From NCBI RefSeq assembly GCF_035917975.1, contig NZ_CP109130.1, forward strand, positions 5,146,001-5,210,000: a DNA stretch of 64,000 bases, written 5' to 3'. The notes below the pieces were generated by a model, which saw only the letters and a list, made by a program, of their open reading frames with translations, searched no databases and was not told the origin of the DNA. The first letter of the stretch is position 1, and every line of letters begins with the position of its first letter. The position numbers were made by a program, and so were the translations under genes. Positions 43,523-51,296 of this stretch are shown piece by piece. Origin of the DNA: Streptosporangium sp. NBC_01756. GTDB lineage: Bacteria; Actinomycetota; Actinomycetes; Streptosporangiales; Streptosporangiaceae.

Positions 43523-43815
43523 CGGCTCCGGACCGCCGGGGTCAGGACGTGGCGGATCCGCCTGGCGACGTCGTCCGCTTCGGCGACGGGCGCGATCTTC
43601 TCGTTCCAGGACCACCAGAACCACCAGGTTCCTTCCTCGGGTGCCGCGTGGACGTTCTCGGACAGGGCGGGGGCGTCGGGGTTGACGACGGCCAGTTCCG
43701 GAGGGCGCCGGGAGGCCACCCGGACCCGCAGGCCGTGTTCCCTGAGGCGTTCGGTCAGGTGAGTCAGGTGGATGATCGCGGTCTGCGCTGTGCCGGTGTC
43801 GTCGGTGACGGCCAT
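43519..43815 (-). CDS. Hypothetical protein with Trp-rich WWFWWSW motif
   Basis: A 98-residue protein. Residues 10-35 form a helix (IIHLTHLTERLREHGLRVRV). The middle holds a striking aromatic run in GTWWFWWSWNEKIAPV, and the end is a helix (ADDVARRIRHVLTPAV). No signal peptide. GGAGG lies six bases before ATG 43815. It is coupled to the next small gene by a four-base overlap. The alternating Trp strand suggests an exposed hydrophobic face for a partner, possibly the other Trp-rich protein. Such proteins are seen beside XRE-DUF397 genes in this order, as I recall, with no known role. Confidence 0.65.
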   Translation of the reverse strand: MAVTDDTGTAQTAIIHLTHLTERLREHGLRVRVASRRPPELAVVNPDAPALSENVHAAPEEGTWWFWWSWNEKIAPVAEADDVARRIRHVLTPAVRSR

Positions 43816-43913
43816 GGGCGGCCTCCAGTGCTGGCTGTGGGTGGGCTTGCCGTACTCCACCTGTCGTGATGCGGGTGTGAAGCGTCCGCGCGGCGGATCG
43901 ACGCAGGTGGGGA

Positions 43914-44039
43914 GGGCTCCCGGCGGATGTGGGGAAGCTCGTCGGGAGCCCGGGTCCGGCCGGGGCACGGGGGCGGTCCCCGGCCGGATGTCTGCGGGGT
44001 GGCTCCACCGTCACCCCTCCAAGAAACGGTGGAGCCACC
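43914..44039. other. Three consecutive perfect hairpins in a long gap
   Basis: Within 126 bp lie three perfect stems: 43914-43922 with 43943-43951 (9 bp), 43956-43965 with 43978-43987 (10 bp), and 43998-44011 with 44026-44039 (14 bp). They sit between the divergent Trp-rich pair and the XRE gene, so they are not simply at gene ends. They may be terminators, attenuators or a structured RNA. The rest of 43816-44267 (452 bp) holds no convincing gene. Confidence 0.75.
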
Positions 44040-44267
44040 TGCCCTCGGCATCACTGGCGCCTGTGCGTTGCCGAGGAGTTCGGTGTCACTGGTTGTCAGC
44101 CGTGTCCCGGAGCCGTATCGGATGGAGGGAATCCCTCGATCACGCTCCGTAGAACGGTTACGATCCGATCGTGACGCTCGAACGAGTCGCTGTAAAGAAG
44201 TTCCGCTGGAACAGTTCCGAAAATTCTTGTTCCGGCGCTGTGCAAATCGGCACGTGAGGGGTGGAAT

Positions 44268-45140
44268 GTGGCGAACAGGATCAGCCCCACGGTGCGCCGT
44301 CGGCGACTGGCAGCAGAACTGCGTCGACTTCGGCAAGAATCCGGAAAGAACCGTGACGAAGTGGCGGTATTCGTCGGTTGCGCGCCTGCCACCATCACCA
44401 AAATCGAGAACGCCTCCTCAACGGCCCGTCCTGCTGATGTCGCCCTGTTGCTGGAGCTGTACGGAGTCACCGGGCGGCAACGGGAGGTTCTGATGGCGCT
44501 TGCCCGCGAGGCTCGTCAGCGTGGCTGGTGGCATCAGTACAGCGGAGCGATCCCGCAGTGGTTCGAGGTGTACGTGGGGCTGGAGGCGGAGGCCGCAGAG
44601 ATCAGGTCCTTCCAGCCCGAGATGATCGACGGGCGCCTTCAGACAGAGGGGTACATGAGGGCTCTCATCCAGGCTGAGGTGAACGTCCCTTCGCCGGAGG
44701 CGATCGACCGTAACGTTGCCATCCGTCTCAAACGACAGGAACGCCTGACCTCCCCCGACGCACCCGAACTATGGGTTGTGGTGGGTGAAGCGGCACTACG
44801 CCGGGTGGTCGGCGGGGTCGAGACCATGCGTGAGCAACTTCAGAAACTCAACGAGGTCTCCCGCCTGAATAACATCACGGTGCAAGTGCTCCCGTTCCGG
44901 GCGGGGGCTCATCCGGGCATGCAGGGCGGTTTCCATCTGCTCGAATTCCCAGAGGAGAATGATCAAGGTGTCGTGTACGTTGAATATCGGCAGGGCTCCC
45001 TATATCTGGAACGGCAGCCGGATGTAGACGCCTATGCCAAGCTCTTCGATCATCTGCGTGCCAGGGCGCTTGGCCCCGATGAGTCACGTGCTCTGATCAC
45101 ACGTATGGCCGAAGAGGCCCTCCTAGGCGATCACGAGTAG
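44268..45140 (+). CDS. XRE-family regulator of the Scr1/DUF5753 type
   Basis: A 290-residue protein. The N-terminal helix-turn-helix is LAAELRRLRQESGKNRDEVA, then FVGCAPATITKIENASS. The C-terminal DUF5753 domain has QYSGAIPQWFEVYVGLEAEA, LQTEGYMRALIQAEV, and VQVLPFRAGAHPGMQGGFHL. These proteins pair with a DUF397 protein and control differentiation or secondary metabolism in actinomycetes; some act in antitoxin-like fashion. GTG 44268 has GAGGGG six bases upstream. The DUF397 gene follows 10 bp later. Confidence 0.95.
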   Translation: MANRISPTVRRRRLAAELRRLRQESGKNRDEVAVFVGCAPATITKIENASSTARPADVALLLELYGVTGRQREVLMALAREARQRGWWHQYSGAIPQWFEVYVGLEAEAAEIRSFQPEMIDGRLQTEGYMRALIQAEVNVPSPEAIDRNVAIRLKRQERLTSPDAPELWVVVGEAALRRVVGGVETMREQLQKLNEVSRLNNITVQVLPFRAGAHPGMQGGFHLLEFPEENDQGVVYVEYRQGSLYLERQPDVDAYAKLFDHLRARALGPDESRALITRMAEEALLGDHE

Positions 45141-45150
45141 GAAGGTACGG

Positions 45151-45396
45151 GTGTCCACCATGGACTCTTCCCACGTCATCTGGCGCAAGAGCAGCTTCAG
45201 CGGTAACGGTGGGGCTGACTGCGTCGAAGTGGCGGTCGTTCCCGGCGACCCGGCCTTGGCGGGGCACAAGCCTGATGCCGACGAGCTTTACCTCGTCCGG
45301 GACTCCAAAGATCCCGATGGCCCGACACTCGCCTTCACCCATTTTGAGTGGGACGCGTTCGTCAAGGGTGTGAAGGCCGACGAGTTCGACGGCTGA
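45151..45396 (+). CDS. DUF397 protein (partner of XRE regulator)
   Basis: An 81-residue single DUF397 domain: VIWRKSSFSGNGGADCVEVA, LYLVRDSKDPDGPTLAFTHF, then WDAFVKGVKADEF. All the conserved signatures (W-R-K-S-S-x-S, CVEVA, RDSKDP, F-x-W-x-F) are present. It is the standard second gene of an XRE-DUF397 operon and is thought to interact with the regulator. GTG 45151 has AGGAAGG upstream; ATG 45160 is an alternative. A terminator follows at 45490. Confidence 0.95.
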   Translation: MSTMDSSHVIWRKSSFSGNGGADCVEVAVVPGDPALAGHKPDADELYLVRDSKDPDGPTLAFTHFEWDAFVKGVKADEFDG

Positions 45397-45489
45397 CGAG
45401 CTGCGGACAGGATCCGTGCGACAGCGACGAGGCTTCCACCACCGTTTCGGCTCCTTCACGGACGCCCTGCGAAGGAGTCGAGACGGTGA

Positions 45490-45522
45490 GAGCCCCGCCG
45501 GGAGGGTTTCCCGGCGGGGCTC
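45490..45522 (+). terminator. Terminator of the XRE-DUF397 operon
   Basis: A perfect 14-bp GC-rich stem (45490-45503 with 45509-45522) has a 5-base loop, 94 bp after the DUF397 stop. Nothing further is seen from 45523 to 45786. Confidence 0.75.
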
Positions 45523-45786
45523 ATGGCTGCGTAGCGGTGTGCAGGTCGCCTCTCGGCGAGAGGCTCGATGCAGCTCCAGTCGGACGGTAGTCCGTGTCGG
45601 CGATGGGTTAAGCCCGGGGGGCGTTGAACACACCATTACGTGGGAGGCAGCCACTGGTCGGCGGTGACTGTTTCCGCCATGAGCGGCCGGGTGCCTTCCC
45701 CGAAGGGCGGAGACCTCCCCGGAAAGCCCGACGGTCAGGACTCTTTCCTAGGGGATGGACCCCGGCCGGTAGCAGGTGTCTCCGGG

Positions 45787-47070
45787 CTACTTGATCGTGG
45801 TCAGGTTCAGGACGTACATCCTGTCTCCGATCTTGTAGGTCATCAGTCCATCGAGGCGGTTGAGGGGAGTGTTGAAAGGAATGCTGGAACGCCCCTTCGC
45901 ATCCGGCCGTATGCCGAGATCGGCCATCTTGCCGGTGTCCACGTCATAGAGGGCTACAGCGGTCTTTCTGTTCGGGGCGAAAATATGCTTCATGAAGAAC
46001 CGCTCAAGGTTGACGCCCGGCACCACCCCGTTGTCCGGCAGCGACTTCTCCCCGGAGCCGTCGCGGTCGCGGATGAAGCTGCCCACGGGGACCAGCCTCC
46101 GCACCGTCTTGCCCGGGCACGGCCCGGTGGCGCACCTGACATCCTTGTAGCGCATCTTCGTGCCCGTGCACCGGTTGACGCCGCAACTGACCTCCTCGTC
46201 GGCCTTGACCACGGCGTCGCGCCGTTCACCGGTCTCGGCGTTGAACAGCTTGGCGAAGACGTTCTTCCCCTGATGGGTGCCCACCCACGGCCACTGCAGG
46301 ATGTGCTGCCGCTCGGCGCCCTTCACCGGTTGCGGCTGGCCCCCGCTCAGCGGCACCCGGTAGACACCCCCCTTCTCATAGGCGAAGATCACGTCCTGGC
46401 CCGCGACGGTCAGCCCGTTGAGGTGGCCCTGCTTCATGACATTCCCCAGGGGGACGTCGGTCACCGGTCGCGGCGTGCCACCGCGGACCGGCACCGTCCA
46501 GATCCAGGCGACTTTCTCCTTGGACAATGTCCACCAGACGATGTTCCCGCCACCCGCTGCGACGCCGTAGGCACCGATCGTCAGGCCTTTCGTCGGGGGG
46601 ATCTCTGCGATCCGGGTGGGTTGGCCGCTGTCCAGGTCGTAGCGCCACAGGAACTGGCGTTTCCCGTCCATGACCCGCGTCAGAACCAGCAGTGTGTGAT
46701 CGTCCAAAAGCAGTTGCGGGTTGTAGTCGCGGCCGTCGGGCAGTTTGGCCGGGATCTTGTGTGCGGCCTGCGGCCACACCTTCTCGATGGGTGGCGGGAT
46801 CACGTCCACCGGTGGCTCGGCCCTGTTCGTCGCCTTGTCCGTCGCGCCGACGGCGGGCTGCGGTGCGGCCGACGTGCGCACGGCGTTCACCGCGACGCCC
46901 GCCCCGCCGATCACCACGACCACGGCCGCGGCCGCGAGAAGCGCGGTCGTCCGCGCCCGCCGTCGGCGGTGGCGTGTCTCGACCGTCGCGGCCAGCCCGG
47001 CCGACGCCCGCGGTGCCCGGTCCGCCGCGTCGGCCAGGACGCTGCTCAACCTGTCTTCCAGTTTGCTCAT
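45787..47070 (-). CDS. Membrane-anchored beta-propeller protein, anti-sigma-like partner
   Basis: A 427-residue protein. A short cytosolic N-terminus (SKLEDRLSSVLADAADRAPR) with an Arg cluster leads to one helix (TALLAAAAVVVVIGGAGVAV). The outer part is built of repeated beta-strand blades (FLWRYDLDSGQPTRIAEIPP, IWTVPVRGGTPRPVTDVPLG, VYRVPLSGGQPQPVKGAE) of the WD40/TolB-like propeller type. It also has four Cys in a loop (EVSCGVNRCTG, RCATGPCPG). Its ATG overlaps the sigma gene stop by four bases. A propeller sensor on a helix with a short sigma-facing tail fits an extracytosolic signal receiver, by inference. Confidence 0.85.
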   Translation of the reverse strand: MSKLEDRLSSVLADAADRAPRASAGLAATVETRHRRRRARTTALLAAAAVVVVIGGAGVAVNAVRTSAAPQPAVGATDKATNRAEPPVDVIPPPIEKVWPQAAHKIPAKLPDGRDYNPQLLLDDHTLLVLTRVMDGKRQFLWRYDLDSGQPTRIAEIPPTKGLTIGAYGVAAGGGNIVWWTLSKEKVAWIWTVPVRGGTPRPVTDVPLGNVMKQGHLNGLTVAGQDVIFAYEKGGVYRVPLSGGQPQPVKGAERQHILQWPWVGTHQGKNVFAKLFNAETGERRDAVVKADEEVSCGVNRCTGTKMRYKDVRCATGPCPGKTVRRLVPVGSFIRDRDGSGEKSLPDNGVVPGVNLERFFMKHIFAPNRKTAVALYDVDTGKMADLGIRPDAKGRSSIPFNTPLNRLDGLMTYKIGDRMYVLNLTTIK

Positions 47071-47591
47071 CGCGTGCTCCCGTAGGTCGCCGGTGCGGGG
47101 GAGAGGGAGGAGCGCAGTTTGTCCAGGCCCCGCGAGGCCTGGCTGCGCACGGTTCCCGAGGAGATGCCGAGCACTTTGGCGATCTCGGCGTCGGTGAGCT
47201 GCTCGTAGTAGCGCAGCACCAGTACGGCCCGCTGCCTGCGGGGCAGCGCGGAAAGCTCCTCCCAGAGCCCCTGCTCCCCGTCGGAGGGGAAGACCTCGTG
47301 ACCGGCCTGGTCGGGCGGCTCTCCGGTGAGGTGTTCACGCCTGCGCCGCCGCCAGACGCTGATGTGCAGCCGCGCCATCGTGGTCCGCGCGTAGCTCTGC
47401 GGGCTGTCCTTGCGCCGTACTCTCGGCCAGGCGCCGCGTAGCCGTAGGAGAGCCTCCTGGACGAGGTCGGCGGCGTCGTGGGGGTTTCCGGTCAGCACGT
47501 ACCCGTAGCGGAGCAGCGCGTCCGCGTGCTCGGCCACGAAGCTGTCGAAGCCGGGTTCGTCGTCCAACTGTCGTCCCTTCTTGGTCGTCAT
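47067..47591 (-). CDS. SigE-family RNA polymerase sigma factor
   Basis: A 174-residue sigma factor. Region 2 shows FVAEHADALLRYGYVLTGN, DAADLVQEALLRLRGAWPRV and SYARTTMARLHISVWRRRRR. Region 4 is LPRRQRAVLVLRYYEQLTDA with EIAKVLGISSGTVRSQASRG. It is the same family as the sigma at 316-816. ATG 47591 (MTTKKGRQLDDEPGF) begins the frame. The propeller-type membrane protein follows with a four-base overlap. Promoter region is the 306-bp gap shared with the Arg/Gly-rich gene. Confidence 0.95.
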   Translation of the reverse strand: MTTKKGRQLDDEPGFDSFVAEHADALLRYGYVLTGNPHDAADLVQEALLRLRGAWPRVRRKDSPQSYARTTMARLHISVWRRRRREHLTGEPPDQAGHEVFPSDGEQGLWEELSALPRRQRAVLVLRYYEQLTDAEIAKVLGISSGTVRSQASRGLDKLRSSLSPAPATYGSTR

Positions 47592-47897
47592 GACCCAGAC
47601 GACGTGAGGGGCGAAAGTGTTGCATCACGCGGCGGAATGTTTCCCGGCTCTTCCGGTCTCCGTTTCCGCCGAAACGGTGGTGCGGACCGGCCCGCCGCCG
47701 TAACCGTATTTTTCCCTCTTTATAGGTCCGCACCTCTCAAGTGTGATCAACCTCGGATGCGCCCCGAAACCTCGTGAACCGCTTGCACACCGGCGGTCGC
47801 GCCCGTTTCTGATCGTTAGCGGCCTGCTGAATCCGGGTAGGGAACCGCCTGTACAGGTGAGCCCCCCGAAAGATTCAGACAACGGGGGTGTGCTCAG
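47592..47897. promoter_or_regulatory. Divergent promoter region, sigma operon and repeat-protein gene
   Basis: The gap between the sigma start (47591) and the repeat-protein start (47898) holds no convincing gene. A patch at 47705-47750 is AT-rich (TATTTTTCCCTCTTTATAGG) and is the best place for a promoter, perhaps autoregulated by the sigma factor. Confidence 0.4.
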
Positions 47898-48671
47898 ATG
47901 GGTGTTGTACGGGCGGGCGTGATGGCCCTACTCATAGGGATCGCGGCAGTCGGCGCGACCCAGCACGCGAAACCGGGATCCGACCGCTCCAAGAGCTGGG
48001 TGGTCAAGCGACACAAGGACTCGGTTCACCAGCACCCCAGGAGCTGGTCGCGGTCGTCCAACGTGACCACCGGCCGGCCTGCGGCGTGGTTCGCCAAGTG
48101 GCGTAAGGGATGGGGGTCCGAGGGGTCCGAGCGGTCCGGGGGCCCTGGGCCGGGGAGACACCGGAACCGGTCGTATGACGGCGATGAGGGGTTCGGCGCG
48201 GGGCGGCACAGGGGTTGGCTGTCCGACGGGCACAGAGGGCAGAACGGCAGGCGGTACAGAAGCCGGCCGTACGACGCCGAAGAGCCAGGGGCCAAGTGGC
48301 GTAAAAAGTGGGGGTTCGAGCAGCCCGGAGACTTTGGGCCGGGGAGACACCGGAACCGGTCGTACGACGATGACGAGGGGTTCGGCGCGGGGCGGCACAG
48401 GGGTTGGCTGTCCGACGGGCCCGGCGGTTCGAACGGCAGGCGGTACCGGAACCGGCCGTACGACGATGACGGAGGATTCGGTGCCGGACGGCACAAGGGA
48501 TGGACGTCCGAGCGGCCTGAGAGGTGGCGCAGGAACCGGACGTTCAAGCGGCCTGACAGCCGGGACTCCGGCCGGAAGAGGCCCTCGTGGGAGGAGAGCG
48601 GTATGCGTCCCCTCCGGATCGGTACGGAGACGGGGCAGCCGGACCGATCGTATGGAGAGCCGGACCTCTGA
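47898..48671 (+). CDS. Secreted Arg/Gly/Asp-rich repeat protein, novel
   Basis: A 257-residue protein. A short signal-like N-terminus (MGVVRAGVMALLIGIAAVGA) is followed by a strongly basic, Gly/Arg/Trp/Tyr-rich sequence with no normal hydrophobic core. Units of about 63 residues recur: GPGRHRNRSYD, then DEGFGAGRHRGWLSDG, then NGRRYRNRPYD. The DNA repeats at 48147 and 48336, a period of 189 bp, and a third, shorter unit follows. It looks intrinsically disordered. ATG 47898 has GGGGG upstream. I know no family. RG-rich, charged outer proteins may bind DNA, wall polymers or polyanions; this is speculation. Confidence 0.7.
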   Translation: MGVVRAGVMALLIGIAAVGATQHAKPGSDRSKSWVVKRHKDSVHQHPRSWSRSSNVTTGRPAAWFAKWRKGWGSEGSERSGGPGPGRHRNRSYDGDEGFGAGRHRGWLSDGHRGQNGRRYRSRPYDAEEPGAKWRKKWGFEQPGDFGPGRHRNRSYDDDEGFGAGRHRGWLSDGPGGSNGRRYRNRPYDDDGGFGAGRHKGWTSERPERWRRNRTFKRPDSRDSGRKRPSWEESGMRPLRIGTETGQPDRSYGEPDL

Positions 48672-48800
48672 TCGGGAGAGATGGAGAGCGGGACCTCTGA
48701 TCGAGCGGGATTACGTCGACCCGCGTTCACCTGCGGTGTGGGCCCCCGGCGGCCATTTTGGGTTCAAGGGATCGCCGGGGGCCCCGGAGTGAACTGAGGC

Positions 48801-49070
48801 TCACCATCCGCCAGGCGCCTGCCCGGCCAGCTGGGCGACGTCCTCGGCGCCCTCCCTCATCAGCTTGCCGGCCAGGTCGGCCAGGGCGCGGCCTGCCGCG
48901 AGCTCGTCACCGATCGACGGAACAGGCTGGTCGATGGGGTTGCGCCGGGCATATCCGACACTCTCCCGTCTTCTCCCGTCAGGCGTCGTCAGTACGGCCT
49001 TGGCCGTGGTGACGTCGTCCTCGTCGTCCTCGCTGATGTGTATCTGCACATCCCACTGCTTCGATTCCAT
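48801..49070 (-). CDS. DUF1876 small protein
   Basis: An 89-residue protein of the DUF1876 family common in actinobacteria. It has MESKQWDVQIHISEDDEDDV, the strand pair TTAKAVLTTPDGRRRESVGY, and a C-terminal helix with IGDELAAGRALADLAGKLMR. The fold is a small alpha/beta (dsRBD-like) domain. ATG 49070 has GGAGG eight bases upstream; a longer frame has none. It lies between the repeat protein and the STAS gene. Role unknown, often stress-linked. Confidence 0.9.
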   Translation of the reverse strand: MESKQWDVQIHISEDDEDDVTTAKAVLTTPDGRRRESVGYARRNPIDQPVPSIGDELAAGRALADLAGKLMREGAEDVAQLAGQAPGGW

Positions 49071-49241
49071 AACCAACACCTCCTCGTCCAAGCCTGCTCC
49101 TCCGTCGGCACCGCCGGAAGGGCCACCGGACCGGCATGAACAGGGCTTTGCCCTCCATGGCTCCGGAGACCGGCCGAATCCGGCCATGGCGGGACGCGAC
49201 GGGAGGGCAGGCTCCTCGCACGGTCGGAGGGGACCGCCGGG

Positions 49242-49712
49242 CTATGCCGTCCAGGTCGTCTTCGGGACCGAGACCGTCGGCCGCCCCTTGGACCGGGCCT
49301 CCTTGTCCGGCCTGCCGGTGTCCGGCTGCTCCCGGGGGGCGGGGACGTAACCGGAGCCGAGCGCGTCGCCCAGTGTGGGACGGATCGTGAGGCAGCGCTC
49401 CAGACCCGTGACGTGCAGCAGCTCGGTCGTCTGCGGCCGGGGTGAGGTGAGAACGACCGTGATGCCGAGCGGCCGGGCGCGGCGCTGGATGCCGATCAGT
49501 ACGGCCGGCCCGGAGGGGTCGTGGAAGGACGCCTCCGACAGGTCGAGGACGAGCAGGTCCGTGCTGCTCCGGAGGCTGACGAGCAGGCGTTCGCGCAGTG
49601 CCGGGCTGCTGGTGATGTCGATGTCCCCGCACAGTCTGACGACGGTGTGAGCGGGCCGGGGGAGGGCCGGGGAGTTCGAGTCGGTGGGCGTTTTAGCCGG
49701 GACGGAGAGCAT
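49242..49712 (-). CDS. STAS-domain protein (anti-sigma antagonist-like)
   Basis: A 156-residue protein with one STAS domain: HTVVRLCGDIDITSSPALRE, LLVLDLSEASFHDPSGPAVL, and VVLTSPRPQTTELLHVTGLE. The phospho-serine site reads DPSG rather than DSSG, still with the Ser. A charged tail of about 30 residues (APREQPDTGRPDKEARSKGR) follows. ATG 49712 has GAGG four bases upstream; a start at 49808 would add 32 residues but lacks a ribosome site. Possible member of the partner-switching network with the SpoIIE protein at 29.8 kb. Confidence 0.87.
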   Translation of the reverse strand: MLSVPAKTPTDSNSPALPRPAHTVVRLCGDIDITSSPALRERLLVSLRSSTDLLVLDLSEASFHDPSGPAVLIGIQRRARPLGITVVLTSPRPQTTELLHVTGLERCLTIRPTLGDALGSGYVPAPREQPDTGRPDKEARSKGRPTVSVPKTTWTA

Positions 49713-49808
49713 GGAGCCTCGTTTCAGGAAGAGAGAACGCCATGCGGGGGTGTCGGCGGAGACGGCTGTTGCCACCGGAGTGATCCGGGAAAGAAATTTT
49801 GGCGTCAT

Positions 49809-50173
49809 GATCGACCGGCCTGCCTCGGTCCTCGGAGGACCGGATGGCGAATCGCCTAGGGCGACGCTGACCTGGCTGCCAACGCACGGGATGTCCTGGG
49901 TAGAACTCCCATTCTACCTCTTGGCCCCCTTATCGGTTGGTCAGACGGGGAACCCCGTCACCCGCGTGTGATGCGCGCGGTCTCCGACTCCGCCTTGGCG
50001 GGGATGGTGACGGGGCTCTCCGCTTTCCGCTTTCCGCTCTCCAGGTCTCCAGGTCTCCAGGTCTCCGGATCTCCGGATCTCCGGATCTCCGGATCTCCGG
50101 ATCTCCGGATCTCCGGATCTCCGGATCTCAGGGCGAGGCGTCCACGCCTTCCGTTGTCATACGGCCGTACCGG
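49809..50173. other. 365-bp gap with a short-repeat array, no gene seen
   Basis: The gap holds a small palindrome GACGGGGAACCCCGTC (49943-49958) and the 8-bp array at 50043-50130. No frame here has a ribosome site or family resemblance. Confidence 0.6.
50043..50130. repeat. 8-bp tandem array, 11 copies
   Basis: Three copies of AGGTCTCC (50043-50066) are followed by seven of GGATCTCC (50067-50122) and one altered copy, GGATCTCA (50123-50130). The upstream bases CGCTTTC are also repeated. The array lies about 45 bp from the end of the small secreted protein gene. Confidence 0.95.
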
Positions 50174-50482
50174 TCAGGGCTTGTCGATCTGGGCGGGTGG
50201 GGTGCCTTCGGGCTTGGGAACGCGGATGGTCTGGGAAGGCTTGTCACCTCTGGTGCGCGCGTATGCGGTGGGGTAGCAGTCGTAGTAGCAGTAGTAGGCG
50301 TCGCAGTAGCGCAGGAAGCAGATCCAGCCTGCGGCCGTGGCCGTCTGCGTGCAGCCGACCGCGGGCGCGGCCTTGACCGTCGCGGCGTGGGCGCTGGTCG
50401 CGGGAAGGGTGACGAGCAGGCCGGCGCCGGCCAGGACGGCGCCCGCGATGATGGTGCCGGCGTTGCGGATGAAGGTATGCAT
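50174..50482 (-). CDS. Small secreted Cys/Tyr-rich protein
   Basis: A 102-residue protein. A signal peptide (IIAGAVLAGAGLLVTLPATS) ends at AHA-A. The mature part has five Cys in about 30 residues (GCTQTATAAGWICFLRYCDA, YYCYYDCYP), rich in Tyr, then a Pro-rich tail (RVPKPEGTPPAQIDKP). An odd Cys number suggests an intermolecular bond or a bound metal. GAGGAGG lies just before ATG 50482. I recognise no family. Confidence 0.7.
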   Translation of the reverse strand: MHTFIRNAGTIIAGAVLAGAGLLVTLPATSAHAATVKAAPAVGCTQTATAAGWICFLRYCDAYYCYYDCYPTAYARTRGDKPSQTIRVPKPEGTPPAQIDKP

Positions 50483-50629
50483 GATCCTCCTCGTTCGCGT
50501 ACGGAACACAACGAGGCCAAATGTAATCGATCAACTACACAGAGTCATCGACCTGGCGTCGGCGCGCGTGGTGGCACTCGCCACGCCGTTCTTGAACGTG
50601 CGGGTCACGGTCAGGTGTTGTCCACGCGG

Positions 50630-51217
50630 TCAGCGGCTCTCCGTTGTGACCACTGTGACCACGCCGTTCTCGAATGTGCGGGTCACGGCCGGGGTGACCC
50701 CGTGGCGGGACAGCAGCCCCTTCTCGGCCGCCTCCCACCCGGTGTAGGTGAGCGCCCACAGCACCTGCTGGATCCATTCCGCGCTGAGCTGCGGGTCGAA
50801 CACTCCGTCGGCCTGGCCGCGCTCGATGAGGCCGACCGTGGTCGGCACCGACATGTCCGGCTCGAAGCAGCCCGAGAACTCCTCCAGCACGCCCGGGTCG
50901 CCGAACAGGAACGCCAGCCGGTCGCCGACGTCCACCATGGCCGCGATCAGCCTGCGCATGGCCGCGAGCGGTGGCCCCTGGTCGATCGCCGCATCCCGCG
51001 TCGCGTTCTCGACCACCTTGAACGAGTCGATGATGGTCGCGTTGACGAGCTCATGGCGGTCGGGGAAGTAGCGGTGCAGTGTGCTGCGGCCGACCTCGGA
51101 GGCTTCGGCGATGTCCGCCAGGGTGGCGGTGCGGTCGCGGGCGAGGACAGAGGCCGCCGCACTGAGGATGGCGCGGCGCGTGCGGCTGCGGGTTCCGGAC
51201 TCCGGGCTGTCACTCAC
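50630..51217 (-). CDS. TetR-family regulator of the adjacent exporter
   Basis: About 195 residues. The helix-turn-helix is RAILSAAASVLARDRTATLA, then DIAEASEVGRSTLHRYFPDR. The helical ligand domain ends with WIQQVLWALTYTGWEAAEKG. GTG 51217 (MSDSPESGTRS) is the chosen start; GTG 51241 is possible. It is divergent from the DrrAB-type exporter, with a clear TetR palindrome between (51267-51288). It would repress the exporter until the drug or toxin binds. Confidence 0.9.
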   Translation of the reverse strand: MSDSPESGTRSRTRRAILSAAASVLARDRTATLADIAEASEVGRSTLHRYFPDRHELVNATIIDSFKVVENATRDAAIDQGPPLAAMRRLIAAMVDVGDRLAFLFGDPGVLEEFSGCFEPDMSVPTTVGLIERGQADGVFDPQLSAEWIQQVLWALTYTGWEAAEKGLLSRHGVTPAVTRTFENGVVTVVTTESR

Positions 51218-51266
51218 TCTCCAAATGGTAGGGGCAGTCACTCATAAGGAGATTCACGAGTTTGAT

Positions 51267-51288
51267 TTTGGGACAATGATGTCTCAAA
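51267..51288. promoter_or_regulatory. TetR operator of the DrrAB exporter
   Basis: TTTGGGACA (51267-51275) and TGTCTCAAA (51280-51288) match at 8 of 9 paired positions around a 4-base centre. The site lies between the divergent starts and 8 bp before the exporter ATG at 51297. Confidence 0.65.
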
Positions 51289-51296
51289 TTAAGAAC

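Noticed and set aside
50043..50130. Possible CRISPR array
   Set aside because: The unit is 8 bp with no spacers and no cas genes are present.
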